A stretch of 64,000 nt of DNA from Colius striatus (Eukaryota; Chordata; Aves; Coliiformes; Coliidae), in NCBI RefSeq assembly GCF_028858725.1, contig NC_084769.1, positions 501,001 through 565,000 on the forward strand, written 5' to 3'. This document shows positions 39,766 through 50,200 of the stretch, in pieces (within the stretch, counting starts at the first letter, position 1; every line of letters begins with the position of its first letter). The translations under genes were made by a program, and so were the position numbers. The notes under the pieces were generated by a model. That model did not search any database. It was not told the origin of the DNA and saw nothing but the letters and a program-made list of their open reading frames with translations.

Positions 39766-42700
39766 CTGTAACATTAAAGGGAGGGATAGAAAGAAAACCT
39801 GACTCCACAAAGCTTTCAAATTATCAAGATGCAAAACTCACGGTCACTGTACATTTAATTATAATTTATTTTTTTCAAGTGCTACTGGCCAGAATATCTT
39901 CAGTGAACTTGATTTCCCCTCCCCCTTCCTTTTTTCAGTAGTTCACAGAATGAGATATCAAGGTCAGGAAAGCAGAGCAAATAATCAGTATGCCAGAGTT
40001 CACAGGAAGCTGCTTCAAATTCTTATTTTCCCAGATTCATCATTATACTATCTAATTATCACTTTGTAAGCTACTGAGAAAGTTTCATGAGATCCTGGAA
40101 GCCAGTGGGAGAAGGAAATGGTAGGTCAGAGCAGGGAGGTGGACACAAGCGGAAGAGAAACAGGGTGAGTTGTATCTGTTCTCCTTAAACAGGTCTAAGC
40201 AAAAAGTCACGATCTGCATACTAAAGCTTTATATGCCATCTGTTGATGAAAGGCTTATGATGAAGTGATGCAACCGATGTTTTACCAAGCTCTGCCAACA
40301 AGGAACGCTTGCAGGCTTCAGAACCTAAACTGCTAGGTCTTCAGATTCAAAAGCTGCTTGTTCCAGCAGCTCTTGCAAAGCATAGGTGTAAGTCTGAACC
40401 AGCAGCCTGGCAAGAGACATTGGACAGTAGCTGCAGGAGCCATGATGGATAGAAGGGTCCATCAACAGCTCTGTGACACAGAACTCTGAATGATCTCGCA
40501 GTATTCCCAAGGGAGAAGGCAACATGATGCTTAGCTGACAGTAGCTGGAAACTCGCTTGCCATCTCGGTAGCCACGGTGCTCTTGCCAGTGACACTACCC
40601 ACCTCCTAGAAGCTCTCTTCTCACTTCTCTGAGCTGAACCCTTACAGAAGTTAAAGCCATGTGCACACTGAGATAGGAAGCTAGGAGAGCGGGTTTTGCT
40701 CTGGGTTGTAATCCCAGCCGTGCCACAAACTTCCCGTGTCACTGACAATTCTTCCCTGCATTCCAATAGATGTAAATTGGCACATCACTTCAAGAGAAAG
40801 ACATCTGAACACGTTGCTGTACTGCTCGGTAACAGCTGCGTGTAACTACCCTCGGGCTGCTTCATGTTAGACGGGAACACAGAGGGGAGGGAATGCAGAG
40901 CAAGGAGGGAAGGTAAGTTACTGCTCAGCCATTGTGCATTTTTGCCACACAGCCGCTAAAGCAGGGGCTCCTCTCGGGAGCACTCAGTGCTACGTAACAA
41001 ACCTACAACTGTCAGATTCACTTGTTGATTTTCCCCCCCTACATTTGGCGTTATGGAGATACCCTGACAAGCACGTGTCCGGTTCTCTCAGATGTACTTA
41101 CTTTGCTGAGCACTTCTGCCAGTGAGACGCACACGTTCTGAGTCCTTGGGAAACTGGCAACAGCACTGCAAAGCAAAACAACACAGTATTTTGCACTTCC
41201 AGTTTTCCAGTGTTTTGTCTGGTTTTCTTTGGTGGTGGTGCTTTTATCTTTTAGATTGATGATTACCTCAAAGTTGCCTTTTAACTATAACTTGCACAAG
41301 TTAATTTAAGAATTAACCTCTTCAGAGATAACGAGATGTCTTTGTTTTCAGCCTTCAGCCCATTAGCTATGAACTGCAACCATGGGGCAGGGGGAATAAG
41401 CCCTGCAGTGCAATACCTCTTTTCTTTTCCCGGAGGTTTAGCATTTCTCTCAAAAGGTCCATTTTCTTGCCGTTTAGAGACTCTCCTACCTCCAGCTTTG
41501 ACTGCAAGAAGAACACACAATTTATATAAGAATTACATACTACATTATGTACACTTAGAGAAGAAAAAAGTACCTATGCCTCTTGTAATTGTTAAGAATG
41601 AGTAATCTTTCAGTAGTTAACTCTATGCTTCACTTTTAAAACACAGACATACACAGAAGTAAGCCAAAGAGATCCAACAACAAACTTCTGTGTCATGGCA
41701 TACTCAAACCAGCTTCCAAATATGATGCTCTAGACGTCAGAGGGGTTTGGGTCACTGCTAAGTGTATGAAACCTCCACAATGTGTGATGTTCACGTGTAT
41801 TCTTCCCCCACCAGTCTCTGATGTAACAGTTTCAACTTTTAAAAAGCAAAACGAAAGAAACACACCTCTAAACACTTGCAAGTTTTTGAAGGAAGTCACT
41901 AACAGCAACAAAGGTTTCACCATTTGCTCACAGCATTCAAGAACAAGCCTAACAAAATCCGTAGGAACCAGCTGCATGCTTGTACTTTCGTTCTAACAGG
42001 TTTAATTATATTTTATTAAGATATCTGCCAATCACAGAACCAATTAGCACTAATTACGCTACAGACAACCTACGAATAACAATTAAAAGTTGAGGCACGT
42101 CAGAAAATTCGTGAAGTTATCTAAAACACCTTGTTGAAAGAAGTACCTTCATCCTGTTCACCGGGGTGGTTTATGTTCTAAAACTGAGAGAGTAAGAAAG
42201 CACAAACTTGGTAGGCATTTACTCATCTTGCAGCAAGGTTCCTGTTCTTGTCATGGATAATCAAGACTAGAGTTTTCAAACTCAGGTATTCAGGGACAGG
42301 AGTGAACTGGAGGTGGAGAAAAGCGTCAAGAATTAATTACTCAGCTACAGAGCACGAGAAATCTATTTGGCCATTTTCAGGGGAGCAGATGTGTTCGACC
42401 TGTAACTAACACCCATTTTCTACCCGCTTTGACTACTTCATATTTCCTGGTTGCAGGCTTAGTTTTAGAAACGAGAATCCTTTTTCAGTCATGTTCAAAG
42501 CAACCTCACACCGCTGGAGTTCTGCAGTAGAGAGCAGAGAAGAGAGAGCTAGACTGAAGCAGATTGTTGTGGGAGTCTAGCTGCAAAATGAAAAGTCTGC
42601 TTTGAAACAGAAGTCAACCATTTCCAATCACCTACCACTAATGAGAACTGAGACTCTAAGTACCCTCAGCTCACAAGGTGTGAAACTCTTCCTTGTCTAA

Positions 42701-43751
42701 GTGGGAGATAAGAGACGACTTTAAACAGGAATGATAAACGACTTTAAAAACACCCCACACAACCAAAACCAACAAACAAAAAAAGCCACAAAAAATGGAA
42801 TGTCTCAAAATCTTAAACTGATGTATTCGTAACTTCATGTTCCCTGTGTAACAAGTTCATCCGCAACACCAGTGTAAGTTATCCCAAGCCTTCTTCCACA
42901 GCTGGTTAGGTGCTGAGACTGTTCAGGAATGAGTCAAATGTGAACCCAAGTAAAATTCTGCAAGTAGGCAGAAACCCTGTAGCTGAAGCTGGTGACAGGG
43001 CTTTTGGTTTGGGAGCTTCACTAAGCACACGCGTGCAGGGCTGGTGATTTCTAAGCACAGGCATTTTTTGGTAGTTTTAGTGAAGAGATGCACACACACC
43101 AGCATTTAACACTGTGAAGCTTGGCAAAAGCACACAGCGGGTATCTGAGGTGTTGAGGGGTTTGGAAAGGACAGGGATACCCAAAAAGCTTTTCGTGTTA
43201 CAACAGGAGGCGGGGAATCAGACTGGAATGCACACACACAAAGTTTCAGTAGGAAGACAACCAGTACCGATGCGCTGTTATTTGGCAGCACGTTCCTGAT
43301 GAAGCACGCAGCAGAGGCTCCCCCCGGCCACCGCCCCCCACCTCCGGGCCGGCCGCCCCACCGCCGGGCGCCGCGGCCGCGCTTCTCCCGCAGAGCGTCT
43401 GGCCCCGGGCGGCGCCGGGAGAAAGGGACGGGGCGGCCCCGGCCGCTCGTCGCCCACCGGCCGCGTCCTCCCGAGCGCTGGCTGCCGGCGCCGCTCCGCC
43501 GCCCCTCAGGCCCCGCAGGTGAGGCAGAGGCGGCGCCGGCCCGTCCCGGCGGCTGCGGCGTCAGGCGCTACCGGGAGCTGCGTTCGCCGAGGACGGCCGC
43601 GCCCCCTCAGACACCCACCCGGTCCCGCACGGGGCTGGCGGCCGGCCTGGCCCGGCCGAGGCGCGGGCGCACCCGTCCCGCCGGAGGAGCCCCGTCCCGT
43701 ACCTGCGGGCAGCCGCGATCCCCGGGGTGCGGAGCCGCGTCCCGGCGCCAT
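39646..43751 (-). CDS. DAPL1: DAPL1 (death-associated protein-like 1), complete, 4 coding exons
   Basis: A small basic protein related to DAP1. Family knowledge: DAPL1 (also called EEDA) is linked to epithelial differentiation and to restraint of retinal pigment epithelium proliferation, and DAP1B/DAPL1 proteins were reported in the exit tunnel of dormant egg ribosomes. Exons are 43751-43703, 41501-41417, 41165-41102 and 39765-39646. Their lengths 49+85+64+120 = 318 nt make 105 residues plus stop, against 107 in human. All phases agree. Landmarks are the VKAGG motif after exon 1, the VSHQKPQPALEK segment and the C-terminal IIQQPRKC, nearly identical to human as I recall it. The gene lies between PKP4 and TANC1, as in human. 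The start codon is at the edge of a GC minisatellite that must contain or border its promoter. Confidence 0.95.
41102..41165 (-). CDS. DAPL1: DAPL1 exon 3
   Basis: The exon is 64 nt and, with the two preceding bases, gives 22 codons: S-AVASFPRTQNV-CVSLAEVLSK. It has a good acceptor (gctttgcag) and a perfect donor (gtaagt), and it leaves phase 0 as the last exon needs. It aligns in position with the human S-AIANVAKIQ...LEK segment but is the most diverged exon. Confidence 0.88.
41417..41501 (-). CDS. DAPL1: DAPL1 exon 2
   Basis: The exon is 85 nt. It encodes VKAGGRRVSKRQENGPFERN and AKPPGKEK, and ends with two bases of Ser. The acceptor is cttcttgcag and the donor is gtattg. It corresponds to the human VKAGGMRISKKQE segment and is strongly basic. 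Confidence 0.95.
43703..43751 (-). CDS. DAPL1: DAPL1 exon 1 (start codon)
   Basis: Coding part of 49 nt, 16 codons plus one base: MAPGRGSAPRGSRLPA. The ATG at 43751 has a strong Kozak context (GCCATGG). The donor is gtacgg. The split Val with exon 2 restores the PAVKAGG motif shared by DAP1 and DAPL1, which fixes this exon despite its low conservation. It is far more GC-rich than the other three exons. The 5'UTR extends from 43752 toward the minisatellite at 43788. Confidence 0.88.
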
Positions 43752-43787
43752 GGCAGCACGAGGCGCGCGCCGCCGCCTCACGGCTCT

Positions 43788-44640
43788 GGGGCGGGGCGGG
43801 GCCGCGTGTGGGGGGCGGGGCGAGCTGGGGCTGGGCGGGGCGAGCTGGGGCGGGGCGGGGCCGCGTGGGGAGGGGCGGGGCGAGCTGGGGCGGGGCGGGG
43901 CGAGCTGGGGCTGGGCGGGGCGAGCTGGGGCGGGGCGAGCTGGGGCGGGGCGGGGCGAGCTGGGGCTGGGCGGGGCGAGCTGGGGCTGGGCGGGGCGAGC
44001 TGGGGCGGGGCGGGGCGAGCTGGGGCTGGGCGGGGCGAGCTGGGGCGGGGCGAGCTGGGGCGGGGCGGGGCGAGCTGGGGCGGGGCGAGCTGGGGCGGGG
44101 CGAGCTGGGGCGGGGCGAGCTGGGGCGGGGCGAGCTGGGGCGGGGCGGGGCGAGCTGGGGCGGGGCGAGCTGGGGCGGGGCGGGGCGAGCTGGGGCGGGG
44201 CGGGGCGAGCTGGGGCGGGGCGGGGCCGGGAGGGGCGGGGCGAACTGGGGCGGGGCGGGGCCGCGTGTGGGGGGCGGGGCGAGCTGGGGCTGGGCGGGGC
44301 GAGCTGGGGCGGGGCGGGGCGAGCTGGGGCGGGGCGGGGCGAGCTGGGGCGGGGCGGGGCGAGCTGGGGCGGGGCGGGGCGAGCTAGGGCGGGGCGGGGC
44401 GAGCTGGGGCTGGGCGGGGCGAGCTGGGGCGAGCTGGGGCGGGGCGGGGCGAGCTGGGGCTGGGCGGGGCGAGCTGGGGCTGGGCGGGGCGAGCTGGGGC
44501 GGGGCGGGGCGAGCTGGGGCTGGGCGGGGCGAGCTGGGGCGGGGCGGGGCGAGCTGGGGCTGGGCGGGGCGAGCTGGGGCGGGGCGGGGCGAGCTGGGGC
44601 GGGGCGGGGCGAGCTGGGGCGGGGCGAGCTGCGGCGCGTG
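43788..44640. repeat. GC minisatellite on a 5-bp lattice, about 41 copies
   Basis: Tandem array whose core is GGGGC-GAGCT-GGGGC (15 bp), usually followed by one more GGGGC or TGGGC to make 20 bp. I count about 41 GAGCT-type cores by eye, including variants GAACT (44242-44246), GAGCTAGGGC (44381-44390) and GAGCTGCGGC (44626-44635). Interruptions of the type CCGCGTG appear near 43802, 43861 and 44261. Nearly every frame on both strands is open, which creates spurious ORFs of about 400 codons. The plus strand is G-rich with quadruplex potential throughout. The copy number may be imperfect in an assembly. Confidence 0.95.
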
Positions 44641-46279
44641 CGGCGGGGCTGTGGCGCCGCCTGGCGGCCAGGGGCGGGATCCGCGCGTTTTACCAAACTC
44701 CTGCTGTTTCGCCCCAAAAGCGGCCTCAGCCCGACGCACGTCCCCGCGCTTTGCGAGCATAAACCGCTTTAAAGGTAACTATTGGCATCACCATCGCCGG
44801 CACCCCGAAGCGGGCCCCCGCCACGCTGGGCCCTCGTTCAGCCCCATTTCCACACGTAAAGGGAAATTAACCACAAATATCCTGCACAGAGGATTTTAAT
44901 CAGCATAGCACCGAGACATAAGGTGTAAAAACACATCAATGAATGAGACCGACGAACCCAAAAGAAAGCTAACATAATTAACTGCGTAAATAGATATTCT
45001 ACAGCATGAAAGACCCAAAATAGGGGTGTTGTCCCAGGTCTTGTTGCTCTTGATATTTAAACTACCTCAGATAGGACGCAAAACCAATTCAGTCATGCAG
45101 CAGTTTGCTGAAGCGACTGCTTCCTCCTTCTTTGAGGTTACTAGCAGAGTCAAAAAAGCAAATAACAAAGGACTATGACCTTTCCAGTCTATTACTTTGT
45201 TATCAGAGGCCAATTGAAATCTTCCTGGGATGATGAAATGCCAAATAAGTGTTTTTGGCTCAGGGAGCTTATCGTCTTTAGCAGGTTAAGGTCAACATTG
45301 ATCCGCATTAGTTCCACATTGATCCTCCAACTGCGCTGACTCCAAAGGCTGGCAGAACAATGGTGAGAGGTCAGTGGCAGAACTGTTATTGCAAGAAACA
45401 AACTCCAGGTCAAGTAAATGGAAACTATTTTGTTATCTTAAGAGATGAAGACGTCTTCTAAGAAAAGAAAAAAATGGGGACCTGCTCAGCTGCGCCCCAC
45501 AGTTAAGACCCAACTCGCTGCTTTTCCTGCGCTATTTCTCTCTTTGCCCTTTTGCAGTCAGGGGCTGAAGTAGCCCAACCAACTAAGGGAAAGTGAATTT
45601 GCCTTTTAATCTAAACCTGGGCAGTTCTGCTTATCTTTTCTCATTTCACTGATGCCAGCAGGCTATTTGGGAAGACTGAAAATGGAGGAAAAGTGCAATG
45701 ATGGGGAATGGTAATGATAATGACAGACAGTATAAGGTTACCAGGCTCCACAGCACGAGAGACTGTGTGATTGAGTTACTTCATCAAATATTTTTATCGT
45801 AACACCTGCTGGAGGGGAACCTGCTTTAGCAGGAGGTTGGGCTGGAGGAGCTCCCAGGGCTCTGCCCACTCCCACCATCCTGGGACTCTGTGCTACAAAC
45901 AGGAGCAGAATGCACTCAAAATGCAGGTGGCAGCTTCTATCAAAGCAAGATCATCTCAGTTGTCTTGGAAAGAGCATGGGGAGGAGCAGAGGAGTGACGG
46001 GAAGAAAACAGGATAGCGTTCTGAAATATCCTGGATTGCCTGTGTCGGATGTAAGAACCCGAGTGGAACGGACAAAAGCACCTCAGTCACACGTTGCTCT
46101 CCTGTGCCAGCACGACCAGCTCGGGATGGATGCACTGAGTAAGCCTGGGGAAACAGCCACAATGTTTGGATGTATTCAACCTGCTTAAAAACACGCACCC
46201 AGACTTCACATTCATGGTATTCATTTCCAAATATCACACAGAGAAAACCAAAACCCAGAAAGGAACGGGGAACAGCTTT
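44641..46279. other. DAPL1-PKP4 intergenic region
   Basis: Only about 1.6 kb separates the DAPL1 array from the probable PKP4 poly(A) site. Its left edge is still CpG-rich to about 44770. It holds one CR1 3' fragment (45808-45894) and otherwise unique sequence with no gene recognised. Confidence 0.75.
45808..45894 (+). mobile_element. CR1 LINE 3'-end fragment
   Basis: Resembles the avian CR1 tail: a cctgctttagcaggaggttgg segment, a block matching ...gatctcc..ggtcccttccaaccc.. in diverged form, then ccaccatcctgggactctgtg. Confidence 0.65.
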
Positions 46280-47038
46280 CCATGGATAAGACTTCCATAT
46301 TTATTGTTACTCCATGTGCATAGAAAATGGCAGTGACGTTTCCTATGAAGTAGGCAGGGAATGGGACAGGGCTGGAGATACTGGACTGGACTTTGTGCTT
46401 CAAAATTACACTTTTCGTTTTTAAAAGGTTTTGTTTTTTCTTTTAAAATTTATAACATTTTCTTGGATACTTTTTTTTTGTGCATGACGTTTCAAATCCC
46501 TTTACAATGACACACTGCATTACAAATGGATGGCACTTGAACCAAGGTGGCATTTCCATATTTACACCCACGAGAGAAATTTACAAGACGTAGTAGCGTA
46601 CAATCCTGACACTGAGTAATAGCAATAAAACAAGGGCAGCCGTTTGATCTCTTCTGTACAAACTATCAGAACAAGACTTTTATTCACATTAAAAAAAACC
46701 CAAAAATCAGCTTTAATTTGCTCTGACCTACATGCTTCCCAAATTCACTTTGCTCAATCCTCAAACCTCTCATCACGTCGCCCACACCCTCATCAGACTA
46801 CAGCAGCTACAAGTAATTATACCTAACACCTAAACAGAGCAAAGAAACATCCCTTTCAGGTTTTCTTCCTGACAATTCCTCACTCAAAGAAAAAGAACCA
46901 AAACCAAAACCAAACCTAAAATCTTCCTTGTTCCTTCTTTTATTTCACTTTCACATTCATCACTGAAACAAGAAATGGGGCCGTTCCGCTTCTCCTCGGG
47001 TGAGACGGGAGACACGCCGCTGCTTTTCCTCTGTGATG
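46280..47038 (-). other. PKP4: PKP4 3' untranslated region (end inferred)
   Basis: The sequence follows the PKP4 stop on the minus strand. Three AATAAA hexamers are present, at 46939-46944, 46679-46684 and 46300-46305, so short and long 3'UTRs are possible. The distal one is followed within about 60 nt by a GT-rich stretch (gttttggttttctctgtgtg on the minus strand), which fits a cleavage site near 46280 and a 3'UTR of about 750 nt. The site used cannot be decided from sequence. Confidence 0.6.
46300..46305 (-). terminator. PKP4: Distal poly(A) signal AATAAA for PKP4
   Basis: AATAAA on the minus strand about 735 nt past the PKP4 stop, with a T/GT-rich element just downstream. Alternatives nearer the stop lie at 46679-46684 and 46939-46944. 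Confidence 0.55.
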
Positions 47039-47287
47039 CTACACCCAGGAGTCGGGTGAACCTGGGTACTGTTCTGCTCTATAAGAAGATCGTCGGGTGG
47101 AATAAAAGTCTACATAATTTGTGGCTGATTTCAGTCCGTATGGTGTGGTGTAATCTGAAGCAGCAGGAAAGTGAACTCGGTCATCGAAGTACGGGTCTTC
47201 GTAGCTGTGGGGGGACTGCAAATACAACCGGTATGCGTCGTAGGTTTTTCTGTTGGTGTCGTCTTGGCTGTAGTACAATTGCTGATG
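47039..47287 (-). CDS. PKP4: PKP4 last coding exon with PDZ-binding C terminus
   Basis: The exon carries 249 nt of coding sequence, 82 residues plus TAG. It starts [20 protein letters not shown] and includes [20 protein letters not shown] and [17 protein letters not shown]. It ends [14 protein letters not shown]. The final S-W-V is a class I PDZ ligand (Ser at -2, Val at 0), known in this family to bind Erbin, PAPIN and related PDZ proteins. The acceptor is tgccgacag. Confidence 0.97.
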   Translation of the reverse strand, partial: HQQLYYSQDDTNRKTYDAYRLYLQSPHSYEDPYFDDRVHFPAASDYTTPYGLKSATNYVDFYSTRRSSYRAEQYPGSPDSWV

Positions 47288-50200
47288 CTGTCGGCAAAAG
47301 GACAGAAAAGTAAGCTTTCAAAATGTAATTAGCAGAGAAAATACTAATTGCTCAAACTTGCACACGTGATACAGAACGTTTCCCCGGCAAGCCAAGCGCG
47401 GCTCTGCCAATGATGACAGTTACGCAGGACTCACACCCCCAGGAAATGTACCTCACTTTTAAAATAGACTAAATAGGGGAAAACCCTCAGCCTGTCTGCA
47501 CGTCTCCTCCTGCATTCACTGGGAAGAGAGCAGCCCTCCAAAGCAGTACTTGCAGAGCGTAAGGAGGAGAACCTGACCACACCTACTAACAAACCAAATT
47601 GTTACATCAGAAAAGTGCTCTTGGATCCTACCATGAGAACCCTCCAAAATACATGACTATAAAAAGAAAACATAAAGGTAATGAACTGACAATTGCTTAT
47701 GTACTTGTAAGTACGGTACTGCCTGGTAACAATGATGCTGCAGATACACCGTACACAAGCACTCTGATACCACAGAGTATTCCCAGGCTCCCTTCAGCTC
47801 CACTGAACATTGCACCCTGGCGCTTCCCATCAATGTCTTTTAAAAACAAAACTTTGGAGTCACCTGTAGCCGCCTGTTTTGTTCTCTTGCTGGTGAGGAA
47901 TAGGAACTGATGTAAATCGGTGAAGCTTTGCTAGAACCTGTGGGCAAACAGTTCATGGCATCAGCTTCAGTCTTTGTCCTTCCATCTGTAAGTCTGCTTG
48001 CTTCTACTTTACTTAGAAGAAATGACATAGCACTCAGACAATCAAGCCTGCAGATTCTAGTGTCTACTAATAATACAGCATAGTAACACCATAAGGGCAA
48101 ATTTTGCCCCTCAGCAGCAGTCAAATGAAAACCAAGAGGCTTTTTTGTGTTGCTGTTTTTTGTCGTACAGATCAGTAACCTTTAAAAGAAGGAATTTCCT
48201 TCTCGTTACTCGTTGTCATCTCTATTGTTTCTTATCAGTGACTTGTGTCAAGCAGTAAGAAAGAAAAGTGAGATCAGGGAAAGGAGTAAATTGGTATAAC
48301 TGAACAATTATGAACATAGTATTATTATAATATACAAGCACATACAGTGTATAACGTAAGAACGATATATGCAATGTGCATCATTAACCAATTTTCTGAG
48401 ATAGGATTTTAAACCAAAATAAAAATGCCAAATGCCAGTGCATGAAAGGATCTTCCCTTACTCTGGTGATGTGCAGTTTCAAAGACAAGAGCAGAGAGCG
48501 CTGACCAACCTGCTCTGCTCCACACCCCCCAGTGTAATGAATAACAGCAGAGAGCAACATGAGGCAGTGACAAGGCTGCTGACACAGCTCACCACGTGAC
48601 GTCTGTGTAAACTCCTCAGATAAGGAGTATTTATGTATTCCAGGTAAAAGTTCCCCTAACTGGTCTCTTACCAGTGTACATGTCTTTGTGTGCAATGACG
48701 TCGCCTTGGCTACTGTAATACTGCAACGCAGGTTGCGTCCTGTCGTATTCGGAGCGGGGTTCTCTGATTCCCAGCAGAGCCGGTGATGAGGACGTGCTGC
48801 CAACTGATGGAAAAAGAACTTACAACAAAGGCCTTTCCCACCTGTGACCTCCTCTTTGTTCTCTCCTCGTCCCTTCCTTCCTCGAGGATTAACAAAGGAG
48901 AGAGATTGGGTTTGGACAAAACCACCACCTTGTTCCTGGATGAAGAGCCCCAACGACAAAGCTGACAACAGGGTACCACAAGATTATACTTTTGTACTGT
49001 TACTGCTCTAGAATGCTTACAACTGGGAGAAAACTGAACACGGAACACAGTAAAACCAGAACAACAAAACCTTCTGGAACCGGTAACTGCAGTGTGCTGG
49101 TGTGTGGCATGAGTCAAGGCAACCTGCCTGTACGTTGCACTGCGGTGGCTGGGAGCACCTCTGGACATGAGAGACATGCTTTATCCCTCCTTAAGACACT
49201 ACACATACACTTTCTGTGGGAAAATAAATCCCTGGTTGAGCCCTTGTTTCTCAAGCCAGACATGTACTAAAGGAATGTGTGAGGGTTGTTACTTTTATGT
49301 AAAGAGGTAATTAAACATTGCAGGAGCTGGTCCCTTGTTTCAGCGGTCGTGGCAGGTAGATATTTCTCGACTGACCTGACTGTATGACAGGTGACATCTG
49401 TTGATTAGCTGTTGATAAAGAAGGATGTGATTTGAATCTCTCTCGCTCTAGTGTCGACACTGGTGTAATAAAATGACTTTGATTCCATCCATCCTGTGGA
49501 GTGGCAAAAGGAAAAAAGCATCACACCAGCTCGCTTTTCATTAAGCTGTGTGTCTCTGCAGAACTGTCTCCAGCAGAGGCTGACTCTGTGAGGTACCTTT
49601 TTGTAAATGCTGCGGAGATCTCGGTATTGCCACAGCGTGTTCAGCACCTGGGCAGCCGCCTTCACAACCTTCAGGGATGACCTAAGGACGGAAAGAATAT
49701 CACGTTACTAGAAAGTCATTAAATTCCACTTAAAAAGAACTATGTTCCTGAGCTCCATAATAGCCTACACCTTAATGCTGTGAAGCAAGCCAGGCCATCT
49801 CTCCAGGTCTCAGCAACGCCTGTCTGCATGGCCGGAGGGTGAATGCAGCTGTGTCAGCAGCCTCGCCAAAAGGCTGGTGCAGAACCTGCTTAAGCATCAG
49901 AATCATTTCCCTCTCCAGCCTAGAAATTTTCAGGTGGCCCACGTGAAGAATATAGACAGAAGGGCTGAAATAGCTACTGTCATTATCTGCAAGAATTAAA
50001 CATCACAAAAAGAAACATGCTATTTAATGCATTTCATGACAACTAAGACTGCATACTTTAAATCATTGTCCAAAATCCCTAAATGTAGAAAAATAATAAA
50101 AGAGAGCTGTTGTTGCAAGTGTCTACATATCCTCACAGTGAGCTTTGTTCTCCGCTCTGTGTTGCACTACTGAAAACTTCTATTGGCTGGGAAAACACTT

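Larger units (their letters stand above)
39766..43702 (-). other. DAPL1 introns
   Basis: Introns are 41502-43702 (2.2 kb), 41166-41416 (251 nt) and 39766-41101 (1.3 kb), all GT-AG. No repeats or further exons are recognised. The right end of the first intron, from about 43310, is part of the CpG island. Confidence 0.8.
43310..44770. promoter_or_regulatory. DAPL1 CpG island/promoter region
   Basis: A block of very high GC and CpG density with sharp borders in AT-rich surroundings. It contains DAPL1 exon 1 and the minisatellite. Many GGGGCGGGG boxes (Sp1/KLF type) are present and no TATA box is seen near the start, so a dispersed-start promoter is likely. Activity toward PKP4 (plus strand) cannot be judged. 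Confidence 0.8.

Noticed and set aside
40325-40445. Alternative DAPL1 exon 3 (minus strand, LVQTYTYALQELLEQ)
   Set aside because: It superficially resembles the human segment and has a possible acceptor, but no usable GT donor precedes an in-frame stop. The exon at 41165-41102 has both splice sites and the correct phase.
43299-44899. Overlapping open frames of 362-417 codons on both strands
   Set aside because: They are produced by the minisatellite, whose unit has no stops in nearly all frames. The translations are low-complexity (GELGRGGASWG or SSPRPAPARPA). One plus-strand frame ends only because a single unit mutated to GAGCTAGGGC. Only the 49-nt DAPL1 exon 1 at 43751-43703 is supported.
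48672-48796. PKP4 tail exon starting at 48796
   Set aside because: The nearer AG gives the frame ARPHHRLC, which is out of phase with both neighbours. Starting at 48803 restores [13 protein letters not shown].
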